Assembly: GCF_019443425.1 (NCBI RefSeq)
Contig: NZ_CP080382.1
Coordinates: forward strand, 930,001-994,000
Reading direction: 5' to 3'
Length of the DNA stretch: 64,000 nt
From: Arthrobacter sp. PAMC25284
GTDB taxonomy: Bacteria; Actinomycetota; Actinomycetes; Actinomycetales; Micrococcaceae
The notes under the pieces were generated by a model. That model made no database searches and was not told the DNA's origin. It saw only the letters and a program-made list of their open reading frames with translations. Positions 26,009-34,972 of this stretch are shown one piece after another. Numbering within the stretch: position 1 is the first letter of the stretch; every line of letters starts with the position of its first letter. A program made the position numbers and the translations under genes.

Positions 26009-27984
26009 TAGGTGTTGTCCTGCAGTCTCTTGGCTTCTTCGGAGGATTTCAGCTGCCACGGGACGCTGGCGACCATAACGCCAGGCTCGAAGTGCAGACG
26101 GGTCTTGATCCGCAGTGCGGTCTGGTTGTGGACGAGCTGCTCCCACCACTTTCCCACGACATATTCAGGAATGTAGACGACGATCAGGTCACGCGGCGAG
26201 TCGCGGCGCATGTTCTTGATGTACTCCATAATCGGGGTTACGGTCTCGCGGAACGGGCTGGCGAGGATCGTGAGCGGCACCGGGATTTCCAGTTTTTCCC
26301 AATCCATGAGCGTCTGCTCGGTCTCTTCCGAGTCGATGTCCACGGTGATCGCATCCAGCCGGGATGGCCGGGAGGCACGGGCGTAGGCGAGGGCCCGGAG
26401 GACCGGCTTGCGGACGTGCGAGACCAGCAGGACGGCGTGCACCCGGGTGGGCAGCGCCCGCGGCGAGGAGTCCTCGTCCACGGCGAGTTCCTTCGCGACG
26501 TTGTCGTAGTGCGCCTTGATGCTCCACATGATGAGGAACAGCACGAACATAGCCAGCAACGCGATCCAGGCGCCCTGTTCGAATTTGGTAATCAGGACGA
26601 TGACCAGCACGAGTGCGGTCATGCCGAATCCGATCATGTTGATGGTGCGGGATTTAATGATTCGCAGCCTCGTCGCGGTGTCCCGGGAGAGTTTCAGTTC
26701 GCGGCCCCAGTGCCGGACCATGCCGAGCTGGCTGGCCGTGAAAGAGATGAAGACGCCCACAATGTACAGCTGGATGAGTTTCGTGACGTCGGCGTTGAAC
26801 GCAATGATCAGCACCAGGGCGCCGGCAGCCAGGGCGAGGACCCCGTTGCTGAAGGCCAGCCGGTCGCCGCGGGTGCGCAGCTGGCGCGGAAGGTAGCCGT
26901 CCTGGGCAAGGATCGAGCCAAGGACGGGGAAGCCGTTGAAGGCCGTGTTGGAGGCGAACACCAGAATGACGCCGGTGGCCGCAACCACGAAGAAGAACGG
27001 GATGGACCCGGCGCCGAAAATGGTCTGGGCGATCTGGCTGATTGCCGGGCTCTGGATGTAGTTTTCCGGCAACGGCTTCCCGTCCAGCAGGAACTCCTTC
27101 GCCGGGTCCAGGACAATGTGCACTTTGGTGGCGTTGGCGAGGTAGATGATGCCCGCGAGCATGGACGAGGCGATCACGCCAAGCAGCAGCAGCGTGGTGG
27201 CCGCGTTCTTGCTCTTGGGTTTCTGGAAGTTCGGCACGCCATTGCTGATTGCCTCGACACCGGTCAAAGCGGCGGCGCCGGAGGAAAAAGCCCGCAGCAG
27301 CAAGAAGGCGCCGGCCAGGCCCACGAGTCCTTCGTCAAAACCGGCGGCGGGCACGATTTCGAAGGCGGCCGACGGCGCCTGCCCGAGTTGGCCGGTCGCC
27401 GCCTGGAAGATTCCGACGCATGTCATCCCCAGGATGGAGGCCATAAAAATGTACGTCGGAACGGCGAAGACGCTGCCGGCCTCCTTGATGCCGCGCAGGT
27501 TCACGATGGCCAGGATAACTACGCCGATGACGGCGATGCCGGCCTGCTGGCCGTGCAGCGACGGGACGGCAGTGGTCAGGTACGTCGCTGCCGAGGACAT
27601 CGACACGGCGACTGTCAGGACGTAGTCAACAAGCAGGGCCGAGGCAACGGTGAGGCCGGTGTATTTGCCAAGGTTTACGTTCGCGATTTCATAGTCGCCG
27701 CCGCCGGAGGGATAGGCGTGAACGTTTTGCCGGTAGGACGCGACGACGGTCAGCAGGACCACCATCACGGCGAGTCCCACCCACGGCGAGAACGCCACAG
27801 CACTGACGCCGGCCAGGGCCAGCGTCAGCAGGATTTCATCCGGAGCGTACGCCACAGAGGACAGGGCATCGGAGGCGAACACGGGAAGCGCGATCCGCTT
27901 CGGCAGCAGGGTGTGGGCCAGCCGGTCGTTCCTGAATGGCCTGCCGACGAGCACCCGCTTTACGGCATTGAGAATTGTCAGCAC
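26008..27984 (-). CDS. KimA/YdaO-like potassium:proton symporter (APC superfamily)
   Basis: A 658-aa protein with twelve or so helices and a C-terminal cytoplasmic domain (from about 500). By memory it matches Bacillus subtilis KimA closely: FASDALSSVAYAPDEILL, YPSGGGDYEIANVNLG, AFSSGAAALTGVEAISNGVPNF and the RGDRLAFSNG loop. KimA imports K+ with protons and is inhibited by c-di-AMP in Firmicutes. Start is GTG 27984 with little Shine-Dalgarno. It is divergent from two TrkA genes, which strengthens a potassium role. Generic databases may just say APC permease. Confidence 0.82.
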   Translation of the reverse strand: MLTILNAVKRVLVGRPFRNDRLAHTLLPKRIALPVFASDALSSVAYAPDEILLTLALAGVSAVAFSPWVGLAVMVVLLTVVASYRQNVHAYPSGGGDYEIANVNLGKYTGLTVASALLVDYVLTVAVSMSSAATYLTTAVPSLHGQQAGIAVIGVVILAIVNLRGIKEAGSVFAVPTYIFMASILGMTCVGIFQAATGQLGQAPSAAFEIVPAAGFDEGLVGLAGAFLLLRAFSSGAAALTGVEAISNGVPNFQKPKSKNAATTLLLLGVIASSMLAGIIYLANATKVHIVLDPAKEFLLDGKPLPENYIQSPAISQIAQTIFGAGSIPFFFVVAATGVILVFASNTAFNGFPVLGSILAQDGYLPRQLRTRGDRLAFSNGVLALAAGALVLIIAFNADVTKLIQLYIVGVFISFTASQLGMVRHWGRELKLSRDTATRLRIIKSRTINMIGFGMTALVLVIVLITKFEQGAWIALLAMFVLFLIMWSIKAHYDNVAKELAVDEDSSPRALPTRVHAVLLVSHVRKPVLRALAYARASRPSRLDAITVDIDSEETEQTLMDWEKLEIPVPLTILASPFRETVTPIMEYIKNMRRDSPRDLIVVYIPEYVVGKWWEQLVHNQTALRIKTRLHFEPGVMVASVPWQLKSSEEAKRLQDNT

Positions 27985-28173
27985 CAGACAAAGTTAGTCT
28001 GATTCGGACGCGATGTCATGACGGTCCAAAACCGTCGGCCCGCGCCTCCGCCCCCAGCGGGCGCCCTCCCGGCCGCGGACGGGACCGGCGGAGGCCCGCT
28101 GCGGGCAATCCAACGCCCGTGGCCGGTAGAGTTCTCAGCAGTATTCAGACGCAAAACTAAAGAGGAGGCCTGT

Positions 28174-28846
28174 GTGGCGCACTTCGTGATCATGGGATGC
28201 GGACGGGTGGGGGCAACCCTGGCACACACGCTGGAAGACGCCGGCCATAGCGTGGCCATCATCGACCAGGACGACCGTGCCTTCCGCCGGCTCCGGACCG
28301 GCTTCTCCGGCCGCAAGGTCACCGGCGTCGGCTTCGACCGGGAGACGCTCAAGCAGGCCGGCGTAGAAGATGCTTACGCTTTCGCGGCAGTCTCCAGCGG
28401 TGACAATTCCAACATCCTGGCTACCCGGGTGGCCCGCGAGACGTTCCACGTCCCTCATGTTGTCGCGAGAATTTATGACCCGGGCCCGCGCCGAGATCTA
28501 CCAGCGCCTTGGTATCCCCACGGTAGCGGCGGTGCGCTGGAGCGCGGACCAGGTACTGCGCCGGATCCTTCCGGAACAGCACCTGGCCGGCGACTTCCGG
28601 GATCCGTCGGGCCGGCTGGTCCTGGCCGAGGTGGATCTCGACCCCGGCTGGGTCGGACATCCGATTTTCGTTATCGAGAAGGCCGCCGGAGTCCGCGTCG
28701 CCTACCTGACCCGGTTCGGAGAAGGCATTCTGCCGGCGGCCGGAACTCTGTACCAGGACGGCGACACGGTCCACGCCATGCTGAGCGTGGACCGCAGCTC
28801 CGAGGTTGCCCACATTCTCGCTAAATCCCCGGCTAAGGAGTCCTGA
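28174..28846 (+). CDS. TrkA-type potassium regulatory protein (CeoB-like), frameshifted
   Basis: First of two TrkA/KTN proteins; 223 aa after repair. GTG at 28174 behind AGAGGAGG. The N-terminus HFVIMGCGRVGATLAHTLEDAGHSVAIIDQD is an NAD-binding RCK_N fold. After ARIYDP the frame breaks: one surplus G in the run at 28482-28484 moves the conserved AEIYQRLGIPTVAAVRWSADQVLRRILPEQ and the RCK_C domain into another frame. Removing it yields ...YDPARAEIYQRLG. It is followed one codon later by the second TrkA gene, so both form a K+-channel gating pair. Confidence 0.85.
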
Positions 28847-29587
28847 GTGAAAGTCGTCATCGTCGGCGCGGGGAGCGTCGGGTCCTCCATCGCCCGTGAG
28901 CTGCTGTCCCACAAGCATGAAATCCTGCTGATTGATGTGAAACCGGAAGTGATTGGCAAGAGCGGGCTGCGCGGCGCCCACTGGCTGGTCGGGGATGCCT
29001 GTGAGCTGAGCACCCTGCAGGACGCCAAACTGGAGGACGCCGACGTCGTGGTCTCCGCCACCGGCGACGACAAAGTCAATCTGGTGGTGTCGCTGCTGGC
29101 CAAGACGGAATTCGGCGTTGGCCGCACGGTTGGCCGGGTCAATAACCCGAAGAACGACTGGATGTTCGACGATTCGTGGGGCGTCGACGTCGCGGTCAAC
29201 ACCCCGCAACTGATGACCGCACTCGTGGAGGAAGCGGTGGAGATTGGCGACCTCGTCCGGTTGCTGACGCTGCAGACCGGAGTGTCCTCCCTGGTCGAGT
29301 TCACCGTCCCGCATGATTCGCACGTGATCGGCCTGACGGTGGGTGGCGTTGACTGGCCCGAGGACTCAACGCTGGTGGCGATCCTGCGGGACCAGGCGCC
29401 GATCACCCCTAGCCGCGATGACGTGATCGACGGTGGAGATGAACTGTTTTTCGTTACGACAATCGCGGCCGAGGATGACCTGCGTGCCTTGCTCGCCCCC
29501 GAGTCAGCCAGCGACGAGGAGCCCGCCGCGGAGCATGCCGGTCCCGTTGTCCCGCCGGCCGGAGACGACGACGGGTTCGACGGCTGA
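28847..29587 (+). CDS. TrkA-type potassium regulatory protein (CeoC-like)
   Basis: A 246-aa RCK protein: RCK_N with KVVIVGAGSVGSSIARELLSHKHEILLIDVKPEV (GxGxxG nucleotide site), and RCK_C from about residue 140 (LVEFTVPHDSHVIGLTVGGVDWP). The C-terminal tail is acidic. GTG start directly after the stop of the upstream TrkA (TGAGTG), with AAGGAG in that gene's end: the two are one operon. Cytoplasmic regulator of K+ uptake, opposite the KimA-like symporter. Confidence 0.9.
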   Translation: MKVVIVGAGSVGSSIARELLSHKHEILLIDVKPEVIGKSGLRGAHWLVGDACELSTLQDAKLEDADVVVSATGDDKVNLVVSLLAKTEFGVGRTVGRVNNPKNDWMFDDSWGVDVAVNTPQLMTALVEEAVEIGDLVRLLTLQTGVSSLVEFTVPHDSHVIGLTVGGVDWPEDSTLVAILRDQAPITPSRDDVIDGGDELFFVTTIAAEDDLRALLAPESASDEEPAAEHAGPVVPPAGDDDGFDG

Positions 29588-29632
29588 CGGGCACCACCCC
29601 GCTGGCTGGCCTGCAGCGACACCCGCTGCGGG

Positions 29633-30367
29633 TCAGCCTGGGGTTGAACCGGACGCCGGGGTGGGCTTTGTCAGCAGCCAGGCGACCCACAGACCAAGAA
29701 TGTACAGCGGCGCACCCATGATCAGCCGGCTGGTAGCCAGTCCGGTCAGGCCGGATTCGCCCATCAGGTACAGCGGCACCTGAACCAGCAGCCGCAGGGC
29801 CAGCACCAACACGATGACCCAGGTGCCGATCCGGTAGGCCCTCAACCGCGCCTGGTGCTTGCGCCATTCGAGCCCTTCGTTCCGGATGAAGCCAAAAAGC
29901 AGCCCGGCAACAGGCCAGCGCACGGCAATCGAGACCACCATCACCAGGATGTACCCGGCGTTGGTGAAGAAGCCGAGGACGTAGAAATCTTCCGCCTTGC
30001 CCGTGGAGTTGGCGAACCAGGCAGACAGGCCGACGCCAACAAATCCTGCCAGGGCCTGTGTCAGCGGCCGGCGCTGGACCAGCCGCACGACGGTGAACGC
30101 CGCTGCGGCCGCAAGCGCGAAGACCAGGGCTGTTGACAACTCGCGGGTGATCGTAAAAGTCACTAGAAACACGAGGCCGGGCAGAATGCTCTCGGCAATG
30201 CCCTGGACGCCGCCGGCGCTTTTGAGAACGTCGATGTTTCCGTTGCTGGACCGGTGCAGCCCGGCTTTCGCGGCGTACCCTTCGGCCATCCGGGACACCG
30301 TGGGCGGGGCGACGGCGTCGTCGTCCTGCTGCGGCGTTGTCCGCTCGGGATGTTCGGGGACGGTCAT
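29633..30367 (-). CDS. DUF3159 membrane protein
   Basis: A 244-aa protein with about five or six helices (ESILPGLVFLVTFTITRELSTALVFALAAAA; VRWPVAGLLFGFI) and the family's EWRKHQARLRAYRIGTWVIVLVLALRLLVQVPLYLMG segment. The N-terminal 45 residues are cytoplasmic and polar. The ATG overlaps the OB-fold gene stop (ATGA). Distal gene of the DUF3710 - OB-fold - DUF3159 set; function unknown. Confidence 0.88.
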   Translation of the reverse strand: MTVPEHPERTTPQQDDDAVAPPTVSRMAEGYAAKAGLHRSSNGNIDVLKSAGGVQGIAESILPGLVFLVTFTITRELSTALVFALAAAAAFTVVRLVQRRPLTQALAGFVGVGLSAWFANSTGKAEDFYVLGFFTNAGYILVMVVSIAVRWPVAGLLFGFIRNEGLEWRKHQARLRAYRIGTWVIVLVLALRLLVQVPLYLMGESGLTGLATSRLIMGAPLYILGLWVAWLLTKPTPASGSTPG

Positions 30368-30771
30368 AGGTCTTCCTGTCCGGAGAGAATTTCGTAGCGG
30401 GGATTGAACATGGTGGGCAGCCCGTCACGCAGCGTGACCATACCCTCAAGCCGGAGCTCCGTGCCGGCGTTGACGCCCCGGATGCGGCGCCGGCCCAGCC
30501 AGATGACCCGAAGACGGTCCTTGGGCCGCGGAATCCCGGACCGGACACTGGCCCGTCCCTTGGGTGAAGAGACGGCAGGGACCACCCCGGTGGCCAGGCC
30601 TGCCCGTGCGGCGGCGGCGGCGGACTTCTTCGTGCCGGCCCGGGCGTCATGGTCGACCAGGATCGCCGTAAATGCCGCGACGCGGACTGCCGGCACGTAC
30701 GTGACGGATTCGATGAAGCCACGGCAGACGACGCGTCCGCGGTCTGGAAGCGCCCGCACGGCGAGGGGCAC
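30364..30771 (-). CDS. OB-fold nucleic-acid-binding protein
   Basis: About 135 aa from a GTG at 30771 (AGGGA 7 nt upstream; the frame is open further up but overlaps the DUF3710 gene). An OB fold of the RecG/tRNA-anticodon type is visible: GRVVCRGFIESVTYVP...FTAILVDHDA...LRVIWLGRRRIRGVNAGTELRLEGMVTLRDGLPTMFNPRYEIL. An Ala/Lys/Ser-rich insertion of about 35 residues (TKKSAAAAARAG...) separates the strands, unlike the compact homologues I recall. It is coupled to DUF3159. Confidence 0.78.
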   Translation of the reverse strand: MPLAVRALPDRGRVVCRGFIESVTYVPAVRVAAFTAILVDHDARAGTKKSAAAAARAGLATGVVPAVSSPKGRASVRSGIPRPKDRLRVIWLGRRRIRGVNAGTELRLEGMVTLRDGLPTMFNPRYEILSGQEDL

Positions 30772-30790
30772 GGCGGAGTCCCTGCGGGCG

Positions 30791-31522
30791 TCAGCCAATC
30801 TGGGTGGTCTCCGGCCCACGGTCGGGTTGTCCGAATTCCGGGGCCTGCTGCGGCGACGGCGCTGCGGAGTCCTTAGGGAGGCGGAGCTGGAGCAGATCAC
30901 GCGGCGGCATCGGATTCTCGCCCCGAATGACCACGACCTGCCGGAAGAGCGTTTCAAGGCCCGCCGCGGCGTCGCGGTTGATTGCGGCGTCGCCGCCGAG
31001 AACGCCCCGCAGGAACCACCGGGGACCGTCGACGCCGATGAAGCGGGCGACCCGGTATCCCTGGCTACCGTCAGTACCGCTGGCCGGAAGCTTGGCGATG
31101 AGTTCGGTACCGAAACTCCCCTCGATCTCCTCCACCTGGCCGCCCTGGCCGCCGACGGACTGGCCGATCTGCTCGCGGATCTCGTCCCAGAGTCCTTCGG
31201 AGCGCGGCGCGGCAAAAGCCTGAAGCTGGAGGCTTGAGCCCGCCAGGTCCAAAGTGACCGCCACGACCCGCTGGGAGGCTTCCTCGACCTCAAGGCGGAG
31301 CTGCAGGCCCTCGGTCGGCGCAATCAGGAGCGCTCCTAGGTCCACGTAACCGTTCTGGTTGTCGATTTCCGAGACGTCAAACGGACCCGTGGCGCCTCGT
31401 TCGCCGCCGCCGGCAAGCGTGCTGGCGGTTGTCGCAGCGGATTCTTCAACAGCAGTATCCGCAGCGTCGCCGGAGTCTGTCAGCTGTTCCTGCTTGGCTT
31501 TCCTGCCACGCCCAAAAACCAT
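30791..31522 (-). CDS. DUF3710 protein
   Basis: A 243-aa soluble protein from ATG 31522 (AGGAGA 6 nt upstream; the longer open frame is not supported). It begins MVFGRGRKAKQE, then a low-complexity acidic linker, then the DUF3710 core GPFDVSEID...YVDLGALLIAP...LRLEVEE through VVVIRGENPMPPRDLLQLRLP. It lies between dut and the OB-fold gene, the conserved actinobacterial order. Function unknown. Confidence 0.88.
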   Translation of the reverse strand: MVFGRGRKAKQEQLTDSGDAADTAVEESAATTASTLAGGGERGATGPFDVSEIDNQNGYVDLGALLIAPTEGLQLRLEVEEASQRVVAVTLDLAGSSLQLQAFAAPRSEGLWDEIREQIGQSVGGQGGQVEEIEGSFGTELIAKLPASGTDGSQGYRVARFIGVDGPRWFLRGVLGGDAAINRDAAAGLETLFRQVVVIRGENPMPPRDLLQLRLPKDSAAPSPQQAPEFGQPDRGPETTQIG

Positions 31523-31683
31523 GGGTTGTCTCCTTTGTAGTGATCCTGTGCCGCCGCCCGATGCCGCCCTGGCGCCGGTCCGCGGGGCGCCGGCCCTGTC
31601 CCGGGTGCGGCGCCTGCTCAAATTTCCCTGCGTTTGCCTGCACAGTTCGCCTGCGTAGACGTCAATCCGTGCGGGACCCGGAC

Positions 31684-32175
31684 TCAGGCCTGGGCGCCGA
31701 AGCCGCCGGTGGAGCCGAACCCGCCTGCGCCGCGGACCGATCCGTCAAGCTCCTCGACGGGCAGGAACCTTGCGTACTCCACACGTTGAATGACCAGTTG
31801 TGCAATTCTATCGCCGCGACGCAGTTTGATCGTCTGGGTGCGGTCCGTATTCAGCAACGTCACTGCGATTTCACCGCGGTAGCCGGCGTCGACCGTGCCG
31901 GGAGCGTTGACCACCGTCAGGCCGTGCTTGGTGGCGAGGCCGGACCGCGGATGGATCAGGGCGACGAAACCATCCGGGAGGGCGATGGAGACGCCGGTCG
32001 GAACGAGGCACCGCTCGCCCGGCGCCAGGACAACATCGACCCGGGCCCGCAGGTCGGCACCGGCGTCACCCGGGTGCGCGTAGGACGGTGGTTCGAGTCC
32101 GTCGTCGAGCATTTTCAGTTGCACGGTCAGGGTGGGCGTTCCATACTCCGGAATGCCGGCTGTTTCTTCAGTCAC
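31684..32175 (-). CDS. dut: dUTP diphosphatase
   Basis: Trimeric dUTPase, 163 aa: dUTP to dUMP plus PPi, keeping uracil out of DNA and feeding dTMP synthesis. All five motifs are visible: PGDAGADLRA (1), PRSGLA (3, preceded by motif 2 region LPTGVSIALPDG-like), NAPGTVDAGYRGEI (3/4, with catalytic Asp), RGDRIAQLVIQ (4) and C-terminal GAGGFGSTGG (5). It starts the minus-strand run dut - DUF3710 - OB - DUF3159 and is divergent from DUF3093. Confidence 0.96.
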   Translation of the reverse strand: MTEETAGIPEYGTPTLTVQLKMLDDGLEPPSYAHPGDAGADLRARVDVVLAPGERCLVPTGVSIALPDGFVALIHPRSGLATKHGLTVVNAPGTVDAGYRGEIAVTLLNTDRTQTIKLRRGDRIAQLVIQRVEYARFLPVEELDGSVRGAGGFGSTGGFGAQA

Positions 32176-32269
32176 AGTCCCTCACTCTAACGCCAGCGGG
32201 GAAGGCGGCCTACTGGAGCCGGGCGGCCATCAAGATGAAATCCCCTGGGAAAAGTGGAAAGCTGGGCCT

Positions 32270-32755
32270 ATGCCCGATTTCAGCGTAACTCCGTCTGCCT
32301 CCCAGAGCGTCCCCAGTGACGCCGCCGTGCTCTACACGGAGAAGCTTTGGCCCAACACCTGGATCTGGCTGATCGCGGCGGGCTTCTCAAGCGCGGGGAT
32401 CCTTGTCCTGGCACCAATCAGCTTCGGGACGGGCCTGACTGCGGCCGCCGTGTTGTTTGTCATCATTGCAGTGCTGCTGGTCCTGTCCACCCCTGCCATC
32501 ACGGTGACGCGCTCGACGCTGCAGGTAGGCCGGGCCACTATCGAACGCCGTTTCCTGGGCGATGCCGCGGCGTTCCGCGGCAAGGAAGCCACAGCCGAGC
32601 GGGGCACCCGCCTGAACGGACTCGCGTTTCTGTGCATCCGGGGCTGGATCGACCCGGTGGTCCACATCGAGATCACGGACCCGTCGGACCGCACGCCGTA
32701 CTGGCTGACGTCCACCCGGCACCCGGAGCGGCTGATCGCGGCGCTCAAGTCCTGA
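32270..32755 (+). CDS. DUF3093 membrane protein
   Basis: A 161-aa protein with two adjacent N-terminal helices (about 30-73, TWIWLIAAGFSSAGILVL and AAVLFVIIAVLLVLSTPAI) and a soluble C-terminal half ending RTPYWLTSTRHPERLIAAL, typical of DUF3093. ATG at 32270 is chosen because the conserved part starts there; the open frame reaches back into dut. It is divergent from dut, as in mycobacteria (memory). Function unknown. Confidence 0.87.
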   Translation: MPDFSVTPSASQSVPSDAAVLYTEKLWPNTWIWLIAAGFSSAGILVLAPISFGTGLTAAAVLFVIIAVLLVLSTPAITVTRSTLQVGRATIERRFLGDAAAFRGKEATAERGTRLNGLAFLCIRGWIDPVVHIEITDPSDRTPYWLTSTRHPERLIAALKS

Positions 32756-32771
32756 CGCTTCACTTCCAACA

Positions 32772-32835
32772 CTCCGGTCCTGGCGGTCCGGTCTCGACGC
32801 TCCGGTCCTGGCGGTCCGGTCCTGGCGTTCCGGAA
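32772..32835. repeat. Short GC-rich direct repeats between DUF3093 and DUF4193
   Basis: A 22-bp unit (CTCCGGTCCTGGCGGTCCGG and two more bases) occurs at 32772-32793 and 32800-32821, with a truncated third unit to about 32835. It fills the short gap between two convergent genes; possible role in termination is unknown. Confidence 0.5.
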
Positions 32836-32843
32836 CGGAAACG

Positions 32844-33143
32844 CTAGCCTTCACAGTCCATGCAGTACTTGAGGACGCCCTTTTCGCGGGCGATCTGCGA
32901 ACGGTGGCGGACCAGGAAGCAGGACGCACACGTGAACTCGTCCGCCTGGGCAGGCAGAATCCGGACCAACAGCTCTTCCCCGGACAGGTCCGCGCCCGGT
33001 AGTTCATAGCCCTCAGCCAGCTCCGATTCATCTTCATCCACAACGGCCGTGGGTTTTTCGGTACGCCTGGCCTTAAGCGCCTCGATGGAGTCCTCGCTGA
33101 TGTCCTCTTCGGTCTTCCGCGGCGCATCGTAGTCTGTCGCCAT
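32844..33143 (-). CDS. DUF4193 zinc-binding protein
   Basis: A 99-aa acidic protein from ATG 33143, beginning MATDYDAPRKTEEDISEDSIEALKAR. The C-terminal half carries two CxxC pairs (CASC and CMDC) around RSQIAREKGVLKYC, a likely zinc ribbon. DUF4193 proteins are conserved across actinobacteria next to dut; they have been considered transcription-related small proteins, but no activity can be read here. Confidence 0.88.
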   Translation of the reverse strand: MATDYDAPRKTEEDISEDSIEALKARRTEKPTAVVDEDESELAEGYELPGADLSGEELLVRILPAQADEFTCASCFLVRHRSQIAREKGVLKYCMDCEG

Positions 33144-33477
33144 TTTTGCTTGCTCACACTCCGGATCGGTCGATTGTTTGCGCCTTCGCGGGACGAACCG
33201 GCCGGCTGGCAGCCCCTGGCAGTCCGGGATCGGTTCACCGATATCAACGCCGGACGTGCGGTTTTTGTGCCCGGTGTCGGGACATTTTTGCTTAAGCATC
33301 CACGGAAAGCCAGAGCCATCCGCCCTCCCCGTACGCCAGTGCTTCGTGACGGACCGGAAGCGGGCGAAAATGCCGGAACGGCCGCGGAAAATGACGGCGC
33401 GCCTGCCGTCCTCACGGGAAATGAGGCCCGCGGGTGGCAGAGTTTCGATTGTTAGTAATGCCAGGGTGGAGGATTGA
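33144..33477. other. 334-bp divergent intergenic region (DUF4193 / sepH)
   Basis: No gene found. It must hold the promoters of two divergent genes. Visible items: a 14-bp palindrome ATCGGTTCACCGAT at 33229-33242; an AT-rich stretch GATTGTTAGTAATG at 33447-33460 suited to a -10 for sepH; and the sepH Shine-Dalgarno GGAGG at 33468-33472. Confidence 0.5.
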
Positions 33478-34852
33478 ATGCAGGATCTACGGCTTGTAGG
33501 CGTCCACGACGACGGAAATCACCTTCTGTTGAGTGGCACCGGCGGCGCGATTTTCCGGCTGCCCATCGACGAAGCACTGCGGACGGCAGCAAGCCGGGCG
33601 GCGGCGAAATCGGCTTCCTCTGCCGGCAACACACCGGTCACTGTTTCCCCGCGCGATATTCAGTCCCGGATCCGTGCCGGCGCCACAGCGGCTGACGTCG
33701 CGGAAATCTCCGGTATCCCCCTGGCCAAGGTCCAACGCTACGAAGGTCCCGTCCTGGCCGAGCGCGAGCACGTCGCCGGGCAGGCCCGAAAGGTAGAGGT
33801 GGCCTCCCCCGCTCCAGGCCACGACGCCTACCGCTCCGTGTTCGGGGACCACCCCGCATCACTCGAGGATATGGTCAAGCACCGGCTTACGGCTTACGGC
33901 GTCGAACCCTCAACGCTCGAGTGGGACTCGTGGCGGCGCCCGGACGGCAGCTGGAATGTCGTGGCACGCTTCGAACCGAAGCCCGGCGGTCCGTCCGCCA
34001 TCGGGGAAGAGCCTCCGGCCATGTGGACGTTCAATCCAGCCCGTAAGTCGCTGCAGAACGCCAACCGGTGGGCGCAGCAGCTCAGCGAACTCGAACCCTT
34101 GGACGGCCCCGTTCCTGGACGCCGGCTGTCGGCCGTCTCCGACCGGCCCTTTGATTTTGAGACAGACGCCGACGCCGCAGCCAGAACGGCCGCCGAACAG
34201 CACTCCATGATCCACCAGCTGCTGCTTCAGCAGGACCGCCTCCATCAGGAACGGGACGCCGACGGGCTGCTTGACATGCTGCGGTCCCGGCGCGGGCAGC
34301 GAATGGGCATGGACGAGGATGCCGATGACGCCCTCGCGATGCTTATGGCCAACAGCGTTCCGGCCGCCCACCCCCGGCCGTCGGAAGTGGTTGAGGGGGA
34401 GCCCGCAGAGACCGGTGCCGGCGAAGTCGAGGCCACCGCTGCGGAATCGGATCCCGGCGCAGCGGACGCGAAACCCGACGAACCAGCGAAGGCTGAACCG
34501 GACTCGTTCGAGGCCCGCCGCAACAGCCGGGCGGCGCTGATGTCCCGGCTCACCCTGGCACCGAGTCTCCCGGACCCGGACGCCACATTGACGCTGCACG
34601 ACGGGGTCAGTACCGAAACGCGCGAGATCACCATAGCGGCCTCAAAGTTGCGGCCCGCCGGCCAGGCGCCGACGTCCACCCCGGGGCTGGACGAACTCCT
34701 CGGCGGGGGGCCCATCCCGCCGCCAGCAACGCGAGACCCAGTCGCCCCGGCGCGAAGCGGATGCGGGACAGCCGGAGCGCCAGCCCGGCAAGCCCAAGCG
34801 TTCCAGTGTCCCCAGCTGGGATGAGATCGTCTTCGGAACCCGCGGCGACTGA
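33478..34852 (+). CDS. sepH: SepH (DUF3071) cell-division regulator, C-terminal frameshift
   Basis: Actinobacterial FtsZ-interacting protein. N-terminal DUF3071 with MQDLRLVGVHDDGNHLLLSGTGGAIFRLPID and a helix-turn-helix-like VSPRDIQSRIRAGATAADVAEISGIPLAKVQRYEGPVLAERE. The middle is acidic and disordered. In the raw frame it ends at 34824 with an unrelated tail, but the conserved SepH terminus KRSSVPSWDEIVFGTRGD lies in another frame and ends at 34852. One extra G in the six-G run 34705-34710 explains the shift; repaired length 457 aa. Confidence 0.85.
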
Positions 34853-34972
34853 CGCTGCACGTTCCGGGCATTCGTAACCAGGGCGTCCGTAACCAGGGTC
34901 CTGGGCCGCCAGGCCTTAGGCCGCCAGGATCCGGGCCGCTAATGCCAGGGCCGCCACGGTCCGGCGGTACCG

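Noticed and set aside
26092..28002. 636-aa plus-strand open frame opposite the KimA-like gene
   Set aside because: Shadow of a conserved membrane protein gene; composition is typical of high-GC antisense frames.
27985..28173. Possible c-di-AMP (ydaO) riboswitch before the KimA-like gene
   Set aside because: The gap is short and shows none of the conserved elements I could identify; only a small CAGAC/GTCTG hairpin is present.
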